This document shows, piece after piece, positions 38,345 to 52,130 of a stretch of DNA of 64,000 nt (position 1 is its first letter; each line of letters begins with the position of its first letter). The notes beneath the pieces are model-generated. The model did not search any database, was not told where the DNA came from, and saw only the letters and a program-made list of their open reading frames with translations. Made by a program: the position numbers and the translations under genes. The DNA lies in contig CM047429.1 in assembly GCA_026168455.1 (NCBI GenBank), positions 51,405,027 to 51,469,026 on the forward strand, given 5' to 3'. This DNA is from Theocolax elegans. Taxonomy: Eukaryota; Arthropoda; Insecta; Hymenoptera; Cerocephalidae.

Positions 38345-40400
38345 TGTCATTCTACAGAAAAATCAAATTTTATTTGATGCGCACCTGACTAGAGCAGTAA
38401 AAAATGTACGCTCGTCGAGACTATGTCGGACAATGGAGTCCAACTTTCAGTATAAAAACTTTTCTGTTCAAGCGTGACTTTTTAAATTGGATGATCGATA
38501 ACTTATCTGGGGGAAGGGGACATATGTTGAAGGAAAAAATCAATTTGTAGCATTGCGAGTGTACAATTATTCTTGAAAAAATGTCAAGTCGTAGTTGATT
38601 ATATTACTTAACAATGCAGTAACTTCCGATTTTAGTTTAAACACATTTAAATATTTACAAGACCAAGATAATTGAATTTTAAATGACCGATCGACAAAGG
38701 CAAATGAATGAATTAATTTTTGCTGTACGTAGTATATAAACGAACATATTATTTAAGTAAAATAAACAAATGCATAATAATTAATTTATACATGTATATA
38801 TCCAATAATATATTATAATACGACGAAATTATGGGTACGTCATATTACAAATATATCAACTATATAATGTACGTTCGTTATTTCAGAAATTAATTAACTA
38901 ACGTACATTATCACCATGGTAAATAATCATTTGTTTACGTAACACGATGCGACACTATAACGATACAATAAAAGAGGTAATAGACAGTACGCAATAATAA
39001 AATCGTTTGGATTTTAAGAAATAACAATAACGCAATGAACTATGTCGTTTAATTTCCAAAATTTAATATAAACAGTTGTTAGGGTAACATTGAAATATTT
39101 AGATTACAATCCCAACAATGAATTTATACAAGCTATAGAGTTTGTTAGCGCTATAATCATATTCAAGAAGTAGTGATGAATATACAATCATATATTTGTT
39201 GCGGCATGAATGCACTGCTTTAAACCCTTACCTACACCAGAAACTGACATCCACACGTAAGCTGACAAACACACGTGTAAACATCAAAGAAGCCAGAAGA
39301 TGTAGCTTTAGAAAATATAGAGTGAAATAACCGAGTATTGTGACACACATTTAACTAGAGATTTTAACGTAACGAATACAGGTATACAGGTGTTCGGATT
39401 GTTCACTAGTTTATCGAATATGTTATTTTAATGAATTTGGGAATTCGTGCGACCACAATCGTACGTTAAGAGACAAATGTTGTAAGTGAAATGTGTTAAA
39501 TTCAAACACCAGAGCGTACAGCTTTACGATTTCATAAAATATTTGAGCAATGATTGAATAAAAAAAAAATATAACAAGGATGCATTACAATTTATCTTTT
39601 CTATGTTCTCGTACACATGGAAAATCGCGTAAGTGCATAACCATGACGGTTGAATATGAATAGCCGCGTGTTTTGATGCAGAACGATAAATTGCGAGGTA
39701 CAAAATCTCTCTGATCAAAATTATCGCTCGCCCCAATATAAATCGGATGAATCGCGCAAGTGAAATAAAACGAAAATATATATGTGCGCATGTATACATA
39801 TATATATATTTAGTGGAAGGTAGGGATCGATTGGACTATGCTGCATTAATCGTTGACCGCCATCGCGCGACACCACACACACACACACACACACGTACAT
39901 AAATAATGCAACAAACCCACGCGGGTTTCTACGTATGAACGAGTACATCACGACTAGTGCATATATTTTACATAACTCCGCGAGCCCATAGGCGTGTACC
40001 CAGTGTCCCAGGATAAATGGGCTCAGGTATCATCATCATCATCCCGTCATTATCCTCATCGAATCGTCAAGCGTCGCCGATTCGACGACGTATTGAATTT
40101 TGAATCTCTCTTAGCAAACCAGATTCTACGTGTAACTAGACTGTGGTCTAGAACAATAGGACTAAATATGTATGTGCAGTGTATGCGCGCGCGTGTACGG
40201 CTCCGTCCTAGCTTGCGTGATGCAACGGTATATGTGTGTGTGGCAATAATAATAATGAATGAATTTTTTTATAGAAATAAATAGATTGCATGGATAATAT
40301 TCTCCGATATCATTCAGTATAGTATTCCAAATAAAAATATTTTTCGAAAGAAGTCAAACCAATTAAACAAATATGAAAAGGTTAAAAAACTAATGATATC
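38345..40400. other. AT-rich spacer with (CA)n
   Basis: CA array at 39873-39894 and an ATC-rich run at about 40028-40045. A moderately G+C-rich zone (39600-40230) has only short overlapping frames with no family match. Confidence 0.5.
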
Positions 40401-40406
40401 ATGATG

Positions 40407-40565
40407 AAATGTATTAAGATACAAGAGATTATTATATTACAAGATTAATAGAGAAAGTTTTTGGTGTTGGCGCTAAACATCATAAGAATAGCTGCAACTC
40501 CAAAAACTTTCTCTATTAATCTTATATTATGATAATCTTGTATTTAAGGTAATTCATTTAGAATA
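40407..40565. repeat. long imperfect inverted repeat (hairpin), arms about 60 bp
   Basis: Left arm 40407-40469 and right arm 40495-40560. The inner segment AGATTAATAGAGAAAGTTTT is matched exactly in reverse complement, with one mismatch just beyond it (TTGGTGTTG versus TTGGAGTTG). The outer part has a few mismatches and a 2-nt gap. The loop is about 25 nt, starting GCGCTAAACATC. It could be a palindromic MITE remnant or a long precursor hairpin. Confidence 0.85.
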
Positions 40566-40824
40566 ATTATGATTATAAAATATAAAAATACTCAAATCTT
40601 GTGTTAGATTAAAAGGTATTATATTCAAACCAAAATTTTAAGTTTTAAATATATATATATTCGAAACCATAACGGAAGTAAATAGGCTATTGAAGCCACT
40701 GAAGATAATTTTACACAACAATGTACTAGAATTAAATGTGGTTCACCCTTTTTTTAAATGCCTGAAGAGTCTTATTGCAAACCAGCAGATTGTCATATCC
40801 TTTTCTACCAGAGATAACTGTACG

Positions 40825-41078
40825 TCACCGGAAGTAAACCGAAAATCATGAGAAATTATCGAACGTCATGGGAAGTAGACCGGAAGACACTGCGAATCGT
40901 AAAACATTTAAGGAAGTAAACCTAAAGTAATCGGAATTTACCTGAAGTGATCGAAAGTAAATCGAATGTGATCGGAAGTAAACCGAAAATCATTGGGATT
41001 ATCCAGAATTGATTAGAAGTAAAATGAAAGTGATCAGAATTAACTGGAAGTAGTCGGAAGTAAACAGGCAATGACCGT
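40825..41078 (+). repeat. degenerate minisatellite, about 20-bp unit with GGAAGTAAAC core
   Basis: About ten variants of TGATCGGAAGTAAACCGAAA in tandem, with unit lengths drifting around 20-21 bp. An isolated related unit lies at about 40668-40690 (AACGGAAGTAAATAGGC). Some units contain ACCGGAAGT, the ETS-factor consensus. Confidence 0.75.
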
Positions 41079-44000
41079 TAATGGTCTATTGAACTATTTC
41101 TTGATAAGAAATCATACAATTATTTATTTGACATAATATGGAGAATAATATATTCGAAATATATCTTAAAATAAATTGACCATATTTGGTAAGTAATATT
41201 AATATTTTTACTTAAAGTATATTTTAATAAATTTTTTAATAAATTTAACTTATCAAAACTTATTTGAACTTGTTATACGTGCATTAATCAGTAATAATGT
41301 AATATAAAATACGTTTCATGTTATGTATTTGACAATTTACACTAAACAAAATATTCGTTGTATAAAAGCAAAATTTTCTCATATTAAACACTCAGATCAA
41401 TTTCGATCGAGATATGTGCCCGAAAACGATAAAAAAGCCTTCGTAGTAATTTTTTAAAATATCGGTGTAGATATTCTATACTATTTGATGTATTAAGTAG
41501 CGATCGTGCTTAACATGTTTAAATGATGGCCTAATTAATTACTAGATGAACTTCGTCTCTCGCTAACGCTCCGTAGGCTTTTATTTACTTTAAAGAGATT
41601 TATTGCTTAACTGAATAATATGTAGGCTATCATTTTTTATCTATATTATAATATAAAATAAATAAACAAGTTTTACATAAAAAAATACATGGCTTGACGC
41701 TGAAATACGCGGTGACTTTCTATGCAATGGCATACTACAATAGGTATTTTGGAGAAAGAAGGAATCAATATCAATATCAATGTTTGATAAAGTTTAAATA
41801 ATTTAAACATATATAAATATATAGAACAAATGATGTCGATACGCATGATCTAATGTTCACAGAATAGTACAATACGTAAATTAACGAACTGTCTATATAA
41901 TTTTTAGTTCGAGAAACTACCACTGGGTGTCGCATAAAAAACGTGTCTATGTAAAATGTCAATCCCAAAGTGAAGTAACAACCTCTAAACTATACATAAG
42001 AGACTGGCTGTAGGGTGGTTGGCGCGGGAGGGCGGATAGTACATTTCTTAATTTTACAATCAGGGTATACTGAAGTCACTTTTTTAAATTCAAGATAATA
42101 TTTCATTGCTTTTGAAAAACTCAAACACTTTTAATTTATATTTATTTGTAAAGTATTAAAATTTTTTGCACCTTTAATATAATAAAACATGCAAATATAA
42201 ATATAATTATAAATATAAATATTCGTGTAGTCAGTGCTGTTCGATAATATAGTTTGATATACTTTAAATTCGTCGATGTATTTCGATATAATTTAGTATA
42301 TTTTAGTATATTTTCAAATATTGTTATATCTTACAACCCGGTTGAAGGAGGTTCCATCTCGCAACCAGGGTGAAGAAGGTAGTACATCGGCAGGATAATT
42401 GCTTGGCAGGATGGAGTAAAAAAAAAATCAAATTTTAATAAAATGCCGGTTTTTCGTTTTTTATGAGTTTATGGGTGTGCGTACGTATGTATATCAGAGT
42501 GCATATAACTAAGTGTATGTGCAAGAGTGTATTCAGATGCCGGTAATATAGGGTACCTAGATAGATGTGGTCAAAATAGAAATCTGAAATCCGTTCGCAG
42601 TTTAATATAAAGAGAAAGAATTAACACTTTAAAAGACTACAATTACCTACAAAATTCTAATTTGCCAGAATTTAACCTTGAATTAGTTGTAAATTATATT
42701 CTAGCTTTGACAATGTGAAAATATGTTAAATTAAATGCACCATCGTAATTAAATCACAGTATGCATACGTCTCGATCTTCGAGAGATTGACCGTTTTCAC
42801 CAACAACGACTGCGACTACTTCATCATGTCTAACTAAATAGTATTAGTGTTCATCGTCATTTGAAATACGAGTTATAAACATTGTAATTTCGTTAAATTT
42901 GCTTTCATCATTATATTTTTGTGTACACTAAATAAGATCAATATAAGTTAATTTATGATTAATATTATTAGTACTATTATTATTATTAGTGATACTAGTA
43001 GTGATAATAATTTTTACTAGGGAAGTATCAATTTTAAAATACTGATCATCTTTTAATCAACGTATAAGTAAATGTGAGACAAAGTCACTATTATTATAAA
43101 AATGAATTGTTTATTTTGTAAGTGTTTTCCTGTCAAAATTTGACTGAGGAAAATGTAATCTTTCTATAATATTATAAGTGCTTTAAAAGCAAATAAATCT
43201 GCTTAATAATTCTATAAAAATATAACAGAATAAACGTTAAATATTTTAAAGTACTTTTATGAAATTACTTTGTACAAGAAAGGCAAAAGTAGATAAAAAA
43301 GTCTTCAGGAATGGGTTACAAAAAACCAACCTTCATGATGATACAGTGAAAAGAGTTACATAAAAGTTACAGTTTTGTGTTACATATTCTCAATTTAAAA
43401 AAAAAAACAATTTTGTAAAATTTAGTTATTTATTAATACTTATTTCTTGGAAGATCAAATCATAATATTCTATATTCTGAATAGTCATTAAGAAGAATAA
43501 AAAATACTGTATAAAAACATCAATAAAATGTGTTTCTAAAATATTATAAGTGTTCTATGAATATATTATTAGATAGATTAAAAAATGTAATCTATTTTTC
43601 GATTCACTCATGCAGGTAATTATTTTTCTGCGTACTAGAGTTGTCTGCCACATAACAAATGAAATTTCCTTTAATTTTCAAATTATTACAAACAGCAATT
43701 AAAAGCTGTAACCGTGTTTTAACCGCAAGTTTATAAGAGCTATGAAGCTTCTTCAAGGCTAAATAATATTTAGGAAATTGTATAAGGATTTACAAACTTA
43801 TGATTAATTTTTAACGCTATTTTTCACGAGGGATTTACTTAATGTTATTCAGAATTAGTATGATAATAATAGTTTATAACCTTTCCTTTCGTTTTAACAG
43901 TCAATAGTTGTCAAAGATTAATTTTGTAATATATAGAATAAATGGGTTCAATTTTCTTCTCAAAATATTAGTACCAATAGCTAGTTGAGTTAATCAGCTG

Positions 44001-44360
44001 TATATCAATTTTTTCACTTAGCTATACCGTAGACTTGTATAAATTATATAATTTATATTTTCTACACCTTTCACGTTATCTTTATGTAAAAGAATTTGTA
44101 AACACCAAAATTTTTGTTTAACCTATTTTTAAATCGGTGTCAATGGTTTTTTTTGTTATATTATCAACATTGAATTTTTAACTCTTTTACTTCTTAAATA
44201 TTACGACCATAGCATTTGAAGCTTGCTCTTTCTTCAAGAGTTGTAAGAAATGAATCTGAAAAAGTGAAGCAAAGAAAATAATTTTTGTGTCGGTCAAATA
44301 TGTAAGAATCTAGTAGACTCAAGGGTTTTAGTTGTAGTAGACAATTCATCAGAAAGGGAA
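41079..44360. other. AT-rich intergenic sequence
   Basis: Low-G+C DNA with small patches of higher G+C near 41995-42040 and 42335-42410. No gene, RNA or defined element recognised. Confidence 0.5.
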
Positions 44361-44983
44361 TTGTTGCACCACGGTATCTAATTTAATGGACACGATGTGA
44401 TTTGACCACGAATGGGCAAGCTATGTGCCGCAGCTACGCTACGGGCCACGTTATGCCAAGAGAAAGAGAAAACAATGACGACCAGGCGACACAAAGATAA
44501 AGAGAGACTGCGAGTCAGGGAGAGAAGGAAAAAACCAACGAAGAAAGAAGGAAGGAAGGAAGGAAGGAAGGAAGGAAGAAAGGAAGAAAGGAAGGAAGGA
44601 ATATAGCCACAGGCACGCATGATTGTAGCGCGCAGACACGTAATAGTCCTAACAAAATGTCGTTCCCTACCTTTTTGTCGGTTTAAGATTTGAAATCATG
44701 CGAGTTCATGTCGACGATTTTCGACGTAATAAGCAGGGGTAACGTTATAGGGACACAGTACCTCGCGTAAAACCTTCGTGATTCGAGTTTCTTCCTCAAT
44801 GTTTAGGTTTAATGCACTTATTTAACCCTCTTCTACCCTCGGTCTTTTACGAACCTCGTCGTCACGCTTGTTTTTTTCTCTTTGTTGGGAACCTTTGTAT
44901 ACACATAAGTCGAGCCAGTCGAAAATTTTGCTATTTGAAGCAAGTAAACGTTGCGCGGTTAGTCGGTGAGCTTTCCTCTCTGT

Positions 44984-45019
<36 letters not shown>

Positions 45020-45400
45020 TGCTCACTCGCTCGTTCTGGTGCTTTTGCGCAGGTTCAACTTCAGCGTACCTTCTTTTCAGTACTCACAGCTTTACGTTTT
45101 CCTCGCGAATTCAACTATATAAATGCATGGAGAGAGTAAATTTGCACGACGACCGTGGCACGTTTCACGGGTTAACTGGCTCCTCGCTTTCTCTACTTCT
45201 TTCTTTCTCCTCTTCACAAACTTACCTCCCTTTTTTATTTTCCCTTCTTCCCCTTTGCTCGTTCACTTTTTTTCTTTCTCTCTGTCACTCCCTCTCTTTC
45301 TACCTACAGTGCTTATTCTCTTCTTTATTTTTCTTCTCTATTACCACATTCAAATAGCTGTTTTTACTGCTTTTATTAACGTTATGTTTTAGACTGTTGA
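44361..45400. other. CpG-richer block with (GAAG)n and (CT)n
   Basis: GAAG tetranucleotide array at 44541-44601 and CT array at 44984-45017, then pyrimidine-rich sequence to 45350. Plus-strand frames of 181 and 89 codons are Ser/Leu/Phe strings driven by pyrimidine composition. Confidence 0.55.
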
Positions 45401-45830
45401 TTATTGTTTTTTCTCTCTTTAAGTTACTTCAAATTAATTTACTAATTTAGTATTATAACGTTACTTTTCGTGTCCTTTGTTATTTTAACACTGGGAATTG
45501 GGACAATATTTATAACGCTACTTTAATGAAACATTAATCCAATAACTTTATTGTGTAAATGCAAGCTGCATCTTTGAATACGTGTATGCAGAATATGTGA
45601 TGCGTATGGTAGGTACAGATGATATTAATGTACGAACGAAATTCGTTTACTTTTTATTTTTTGACATTATTCGTTGAAAGTAAAATATTTCAACGTTGTA
45701 TATATCGGTATGCTGCTTTCATTGCAAAATTATAAAAAATTTCAATTATAGAATTGTAGATGATATTCTTGAACGTGTTCTGCGAGTTTTGTAGTGAAAA
45801 TTTAAAAGTTGCAAAAGAACAATTTACTGG
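45401..45830. other. AT-rich spacer
   Basis: Nothing recognised. Confidence 0.5.
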
Positions 45831-46990
45831 AGGTAATAAAAACTAATTTCGCACGGTTTACGTTTCACGGCTATTAAACTAGAAGGGAAATTGGAATATT
45901 TTTTTCTTAGAAACACAGAGCGGAAGTACCAGTCGAAAATCCGAAAACGTAAAAACTTGTTCACCTTAATCCCCCAAGATCTTCCTTCACTCCGAAGAGT
46001 CAGCCACATCTCTCGAGGAACTTTCGTGTGGATTTTCATAAAAATATTTCCCTTCCTCTCGACTGTTCCTTCTTGCCGTGTTCCATAGCTACCCCAGCCA
46101 GAGAACTGCCACGCATAGACATCGTCGCGATTCTCACGCGGCCTTGCACTACAAAAAAGGAGGAGCTCAAGCGCGTGAGCCCTCAAAGTGAAGTGCATAG
46201 CCAGCAGAAAATCCAATCGTCGTTGTTCACAAAACCAGAAAAGCGCCCACCGAGAAGGAGAAAAGCGCTCTTACGGTTTAAAGTAGACGTCGCGGGCGTA
46301 TTACACGAAACGAAAATATTATCGGCGCAAGGTGCAGTCCTAGGTAGACACACCGGGTATAATTCTTCTTGGCGTTCCGAATTTTCGCCTGAGAATATAA
46401 GAAGGGAGCACCGCACAAAGAGACGTAGAAGAAGAAGAACCGGCTATATATCGCATGAGAAATATACATCTAAGGTATATACGCCAAGTTTCACGTGAGA
46501 TTTTAAACATTTGGTGTGGGAGAGAGAGAAAGAGAGAGAGAGAGCGCGCGGCGGAGAGCGGTGGAGAGCGACGCAACATCAAAATAAGCGAGAAGAGCCG
46601 GGGGCCTTGTAGGTGAAAACGGTACGAGGACAAGCCGAGCCTTATATACGCGTGGGGTTACCGGGGTAAGGAAGAGGCCACAGTGCATTTTCAATTTATG
46701 GGCTGATACTTGGCTAAATTTATGGGGCCAACGTTCTCGAACCGAGATACTTTAGGGGGTTGTTGAATACGAACGTCCCACGCGAGGGAAAGAGGCGATG
46801 TAGCGAGGCTTGCTCGAGACAGCCCCGTAAGCTTCCTTCGAGAGGAACTTTTCATTAAATCGTAGCTTTCGTTGCGCGTGCTACCGCTCGCCACACCGAG
46901 TCGCGCATCATCGCCCAAATGAGAAACCAATTACCAACAGTTGTAACGAAGAGCGCGATCTACTATTGATTTAAACATTGTTTAACTTCC
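45831..46990. other. CpG-rich block with (GA)n
   Basis: GA array at about 46518-46544. A plus frame of 156 codons (46028-46498) and several minus frames overlap it. The plus peptide is Arg/Lys/Ser-rich with an RRRRRR-type stretch from a GAA/AGA run and matches nothing I know. Possible unrecognised exon, but not supported. Confidence 0.4.
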
Positions 46991-48000
46991 TGAATTCGGT
47001 CATCCTTACGCGCGTTTGGCTAATTACTCTGTCCCGACTAATTAGTTATTTTAACTAATCAAAAGAACATTTCGTTATTTCGAAAAACCAACAATCACAT
47101 TGCTTTTCTCGATGCTCGTGAACGTTCTCTCGATCGATAATGTTTACTTAGCGAATCGTAAATAGATTCATAAATTCAGTATATAATGTGTAATAAAACT
47201 GAATACACTCGCAAATTCATGTGTAAAACATGAACAACCTTATGTATAAATATCGGATATTAAATCCGTATTAACATCATTGACCTATATAACACAAAAT
47301 ATCACAATGCGGTACAGAAAATTTAAGCTAATCGTAGATTTTGCAAATTATAATGTAAAAACAATGATTGTAGAATTATGCTTCAGTAAAAACTTTCACT
47401 GTACTATTGACCGATTTCTGACAAAATTGGTAATAGTTTGATAAAATAAAGTTGGACTTTATATTAGTACTGTTTTTGTATAAAATATTATTTTATGTCC
47501 CTTGTATATGATAATAAGATTTATCGATTATTGATACGCAAATAATATTTTTTTGCATTGCTAATTTCTTGTAATTTATAAGCTTAGAAAATATTTATCA
47601 GGCGACAAGTGTTGGTCACGATTCGCTCTTTTCCACTCAAAAACTACCTTGGAAACAACATACTTCGGTGCAGACGCCGATTTGCTTTCTGCTGACTTTG
47701 CGAAGCGGTGCATTGCCTTTCGGTGGAGTTTTCGAGACATCTAAATATTGCCATCTTGAAACATTTTTACTTTAAGTCTCTTCATAAATCAAACGTTATT
47801 TTTTTTAAAGATTTGCAACTCTCTTAGTGTAAGTAATAATGCCTTATAAAAAATGAAAAGCTCATTTAAAATGAATTAGGACAAAGGTGAAAACAGGATC
47901 AGAATTAATACCGTTATGCATTATTGAACGCTTCCATGTATAATATGAAAAAATGTGTATGAGTTATCCATTTCTTTTATTCAATGATAAATCAATACAT
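46991..48000. other. AT-rich spacer with a mixed patch at 47600-47760
   Basis: The patch has balanced composition but no long open frame. Nothing recognised. Confidence 0.45.
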
Positions 48001-48960
48001 TTTATTAAGTCAGGCTGGTTTGGGCAAACAACGTCGAAATTGCCGGAGTCTAGACTTTTCGATGACAAACGCAAATATAGACTCAGCGAAAATCGATCGA
48101 TGTATTATCGATAAGAAATCAAAGTCGCGCTCGTCCCAAAATATATGAAACGTCGAGTCGGCATTGGGTATGGCGTTTCCATATCACGAAAAAGTCATGT
48201 ATGCATGTCGCGCGTTTTCTAAAGAAGACTCAGAGAAAGAGCGAAAATGGAGAGCGCAGAAGAACCTGAGTGAGAAGTCGGCGAAGGAAGTCTCCCGGCA
48301 TCTGATTTTTAATAATGTGAGATATGGAGACCGGGAAGAAAGGGAAGACTGCGGAGAAAAGTGAAAGAGGGAGAGAGGAGAGAGGGAGAGATAGAGAGAG
48401 ATAGAAAGAAAAGAGCCTATACGTATAACACTCAAGATGATTGGGATGTGAACCCTCGCCCTTTTCTCAGTCGCACCCTCATCTTCTTCTTCTTCATCCT
48501 CGCGGTTTTCTTCCGTCAGGACTATAAACGAGCTTCGGAAGAATACCTATATTCATACTCGTGGCAGTATGCCTATATGTGGCTAAATAAATATATGTAT
48601 ATATAGATATTCATATAGGTGGATGTATCCGCGTGGTATATAGCTATATTGGTCTTCAAACGTGATGAGAAGAAGGAAAAAGGCGAAGCATGCATATGAA
48701 GAAAGGGAGAAAGGAGGTACGTGATACGAGTCTGCGTTCCGTTTCCGAAATATTTTCGCAATAGCATTCGAGGCGTATATAGAATGATAGGGATGCGAAT
48801 CGCACCCGCGAATGATACCAACTGATGCAGTATGTACGTAAAGGCACTATTGATTTTTTTAATGTAGGTTTTTGTGTCCGATATGGTTAATAATATGTCG
48901 CGATCGAACAGATTAATTATGCAGGCTTGATTACGCAGTCGTGCAATTTAATGCGAGCGA
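48001..48960. other. CpG-rich block with GA-rich tract
   Basis: GA-rich tract at about 48365-48410. Short overlapping frames (60-83 codons) on both strands, none recognised. Confidence 0.45.
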
Positions 48961-49589
48961 GTATAAACGTAAACGCGTAAAATTCCGGTTCAACTTTTAC
49001 TCGTTTTCGACTCGGTGCATTCAATTGACTACTCTGTTTGAGATAAACATGAGCTTGGTTTTAATGGCTTGTGCAGTTATTAATAATTTCAATGCGGTAT
49101 ATTATGTGGCAATCATTTTGTGTTTCGTTTTTTGTGAACGCGAAAATTGTTGGCTTATTTCGGGGTTATATACATGTATAATGTTTTAAACTTAATTATT
49201 TATTACAGTAATCATTCATGCCCTGATTTTAAAATTAACCCTGATATATGAGCAGTACGATTTTAAATTTTAATGTATGGTTTGTTCAGGCAAGTGTAGA
49301 AAATCATATTTATAACTGTTATTTACGTTTACAACAAATTAATCGTGAATAAACAAAAAATCCAAATGATAGAATTTGGATTATTCCAATATTCATTTAT
49401 TCATATATTTATAGCACCATATAATTACAATAAAAAACATATTAATTGTATAATGTACTTATAATTATAAGTATATAAAAAATAATAGCAATTAAATTTT
49501 TCAATTTAAAATATCAATGAATTTATAGTTCGGTGATATGTATAAGTATATGCTGTATAATATATAATATCGATCTGTCCGAACTAACT
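48961..49589. other. AT-rich spacer
   Basis: Nothing recognised. An 82-codon hydrophobic plus frame at 48941-49189 has no support. Confidence 0.45.
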
Positions 49590-50214
49590 GCTTTACTTTA
49601 GAATAGAGTATGTACTTTTTATCATTGTACTCTTTGTCCACTATGGTTCGTGGAATTTCTCAGAGCACGGCTTATTAAAAAAATTAAAGGCGTTTGGTCC
49701 TCCATCTCCAGTTTGAACTCCTCAGTAAGGAAGAGTAGATCTTACCTTAGATGAACCGCGACGCCAGCAACATGTTCTGCGGCTATACATACACATAGAA
49801 AAGAGACGAGTGTAGAGAGAGTTAGTCGTTTTCAACTAGCGGTGGGAAAAACCACCAGCCAGAGTGCAACGTATTACACCGAGTCGCAAGTTATTTAAAA
49901 TAAAAATAAATTTATCGTTCTAAACTATCTATTCTAGACTATTCTTTACTATTTATACTATTCTAGAATATCACTTTACGTTAAGGAGATCATCGTCTCT
50001 TTTCTATATATATAACCGCAGAATATGTTGGTGGCGTCGCAGATCATCTTGCGACAGGCGTCTAAAGTAAGATCTACGCTTCCTTACTGAGGAGTCCTAA
50101 CTGGAGATGGAGGGCCAAACGCCTGTAATTTTTTTCAAAGGTCGTGCTCTGGGAAATTCCACCAACCATAGTGGACAAAGAGTACAATGGGCCTACTTTA
50201 TTCTAAAGTAAAGC
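49590..50214. mobile_element. 625-bp fold-back (MITE-like) element with terminal inverted repeats of about 222 bp
   Basis: The left end starts GCTTTACTTTAGAATA and the right end is its reverse complement, with one mismatch further in. Matching continues through GTACTCTTTGTCCACTATGG, GGCGTTTGG, CCATCTCCAGTT, TCCTTACTGAGGAG-like sequence, GCGACGCCA, the CAGCAACATGTTCTGCGG region and AGAAAAGAGACGA. The arms are about 49590-49811 and 49993-50214, with an unpaired centre of about 181 bp. No coding capacity. A short target duplication is not obvious at the flanks (ACT before, ATA after). Type (Tc1/mariner, hAT or other) cannot be assigned from the ends alone. Confidence 0.85.
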
Positions 50215-52130
50215 ATAAATGTTTCAACGTTAAGAATAGTGATATAAAATATTAGAATAAAGTATACGACAAGTTAATTAAACTAAAAGTTTTTACGTAT
50301 TCCAATTGTATATAGTTTTAGAATAAACGACGTTTTGTCCAGAAATATATCTCATCTCATTATTTTGCCTACTACGGAACGGGCTTCAAGGGAGTTAGCG
50401 TATCAAAGATCAGCTTAATGTAATCCTTTGTAATAAACATCGTTTAAATATTTTCATTTAATTCTTTTAAAGAGTGATCTATTAAAACAAAATATAAATA
50501 ATGCTATTTAATTTTACGATTGAAATTTAAAAGAAAAAGTAAATAAAAGTAGGCTTTTATGCATAATAGGATGGATTCTCAATAACAGTAAAAAATATAA
50601 CAATAATATTGCGAACAATACAATTTGAATTCTTAAATTGTCACCATTAAGAATAAATAAATTGTAAGAAATTTTCTTAAGACAAAATGATCAAACAGAA
50701 AATACAATGTTTCTTTTGATAATTTGCATAAAACATTATTGGTATTCTAATTTAGTATGTATGTTTGTATATTTTCCATATTAAATGTACCCTAGTTCTT
50801 GTACTCGTAGCGATGAGTTTTGTAGGTTTATGTTGAAACGTTATGCCTCGCTACCGCAGAGAGATCGTGCAGCACATACACACGCACGTCGTGTACATCA
50901 AGAAGGTTCGCTAAAACGTAGCTGAAAATATGTACACATATACATATAGACGTATAGTGCACGATATGAAAAAGTAGCCGAAACAAACGGCAACCCTGGC
51001 AACTGGCAGTAGTAACACGTTGAATCTTGAAACAAATTAACCGTGCTATGAGATTGATGTATAGATGGCTGCTACAAACATTTCGCGCGTACGTAAATTT
51101 TATGTAAATTCCATGTGACCGAGCTTTTTTGACGCCTGCAATGAATTTGAGATACTTCCTTGTTTTTTATTTACTCTTTCTCCTTTGACTACGAATTTAC
51201 AGAGAGGGAGTGAGTGAGAGGAGAGAGAGAGAGAGAGAGAGGGGAGTATGAACTCATTTGTTGCGTAGCTTAATTTATGCAACTGATGGAGTTGAGGTCA
51301 ATGATTTATATTTAATTGTAAAAATTTATTCTTTGAACTATTTGTAATTACTATTTATCTGTTAAAGGATAGTTGATAAAAACTCTTACTTTGGATTATT
51401 ATTTATTTATTGCACAGTGTAATTATAAAAAATAAACTATACGACGTTAAAGTGTCTACCAATTAATAATTAGGGCTGCAGTCTATAAATAATTAAACAA
51501 TAATGCTGACTCTAAAATTTTACAACATTAATAATTATAATTCTTCTAGAAAAGAAACACGAGGTTAACGAAATATAATTTAGTAATATATAGTAATGAT
51601 AACGTATTTATTTTAAAGCAAGGATTTTTAAGAATCATAAATTATATGCTTGTACTATAGTAGTCGACTAGTTGAATTACTATTGTAATCCACCTTTACG
51701 TAAATCATAGAAGATTAAAATAATTAGCAATTTCAGCCGCGTTATTCAGAGCGAACTAAATAATACTATTTGGAGCAAATTAAATTGTTTAATTTACGGC
51801 AATCGATCGAACGTATATGTTCAACTTTTAGAATAATTTATGCAGAATTTCGATAGTGAAAATGGTTTCTATATACAAGTAAGTGATGAATGGATATTGT
51901 GAAAAATCGCAATGCACAAGTTTTATTACCTTATAATATAGTATAGTTAAGTAAAAATAGAAATGCAAAAATATTGTTTATTATTAAATTGTAAAGAATA
52001 CATTGTTGCAAATACAAATAATAGTTGCTATTAATGTTAACGAGCTTTTTTACATTAAAAAAAATGATTCCGAGTATTATTATAACTCTTCGTGACATAC
52101 TTATGTACGTAGACATGGTTTACAAGGGCT
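50215..52130. other. AT-rich sequence with a mixed block at about 50790-51290
   Basis: The block includes a CA/CG-rich patch (50875-50895) and a GA array (51215-51241). The rest is AT-rich. No gene recognised. Confidence 0.5.

Noticed and set aside
40021..40050. CATCATCATC run considered as part of a His-rich coding exon
   Set aside because: Short simple repeat with no supporting frame or splice sites.
44812..45357. 181-codon plus-strand frame with apparent signal-like hydrophobic stretches
   Set aside because: The Ser/Leu/Phe content comes from a CT array and pyrimidine-rich DNA; no family match.
46028..46498. 156-codon basic frame
   Set aside because: The Arg runs come from GAA/AGA purine repeats and minus-strand frames overlap it. 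Kept only as a remote possibility in the block description.
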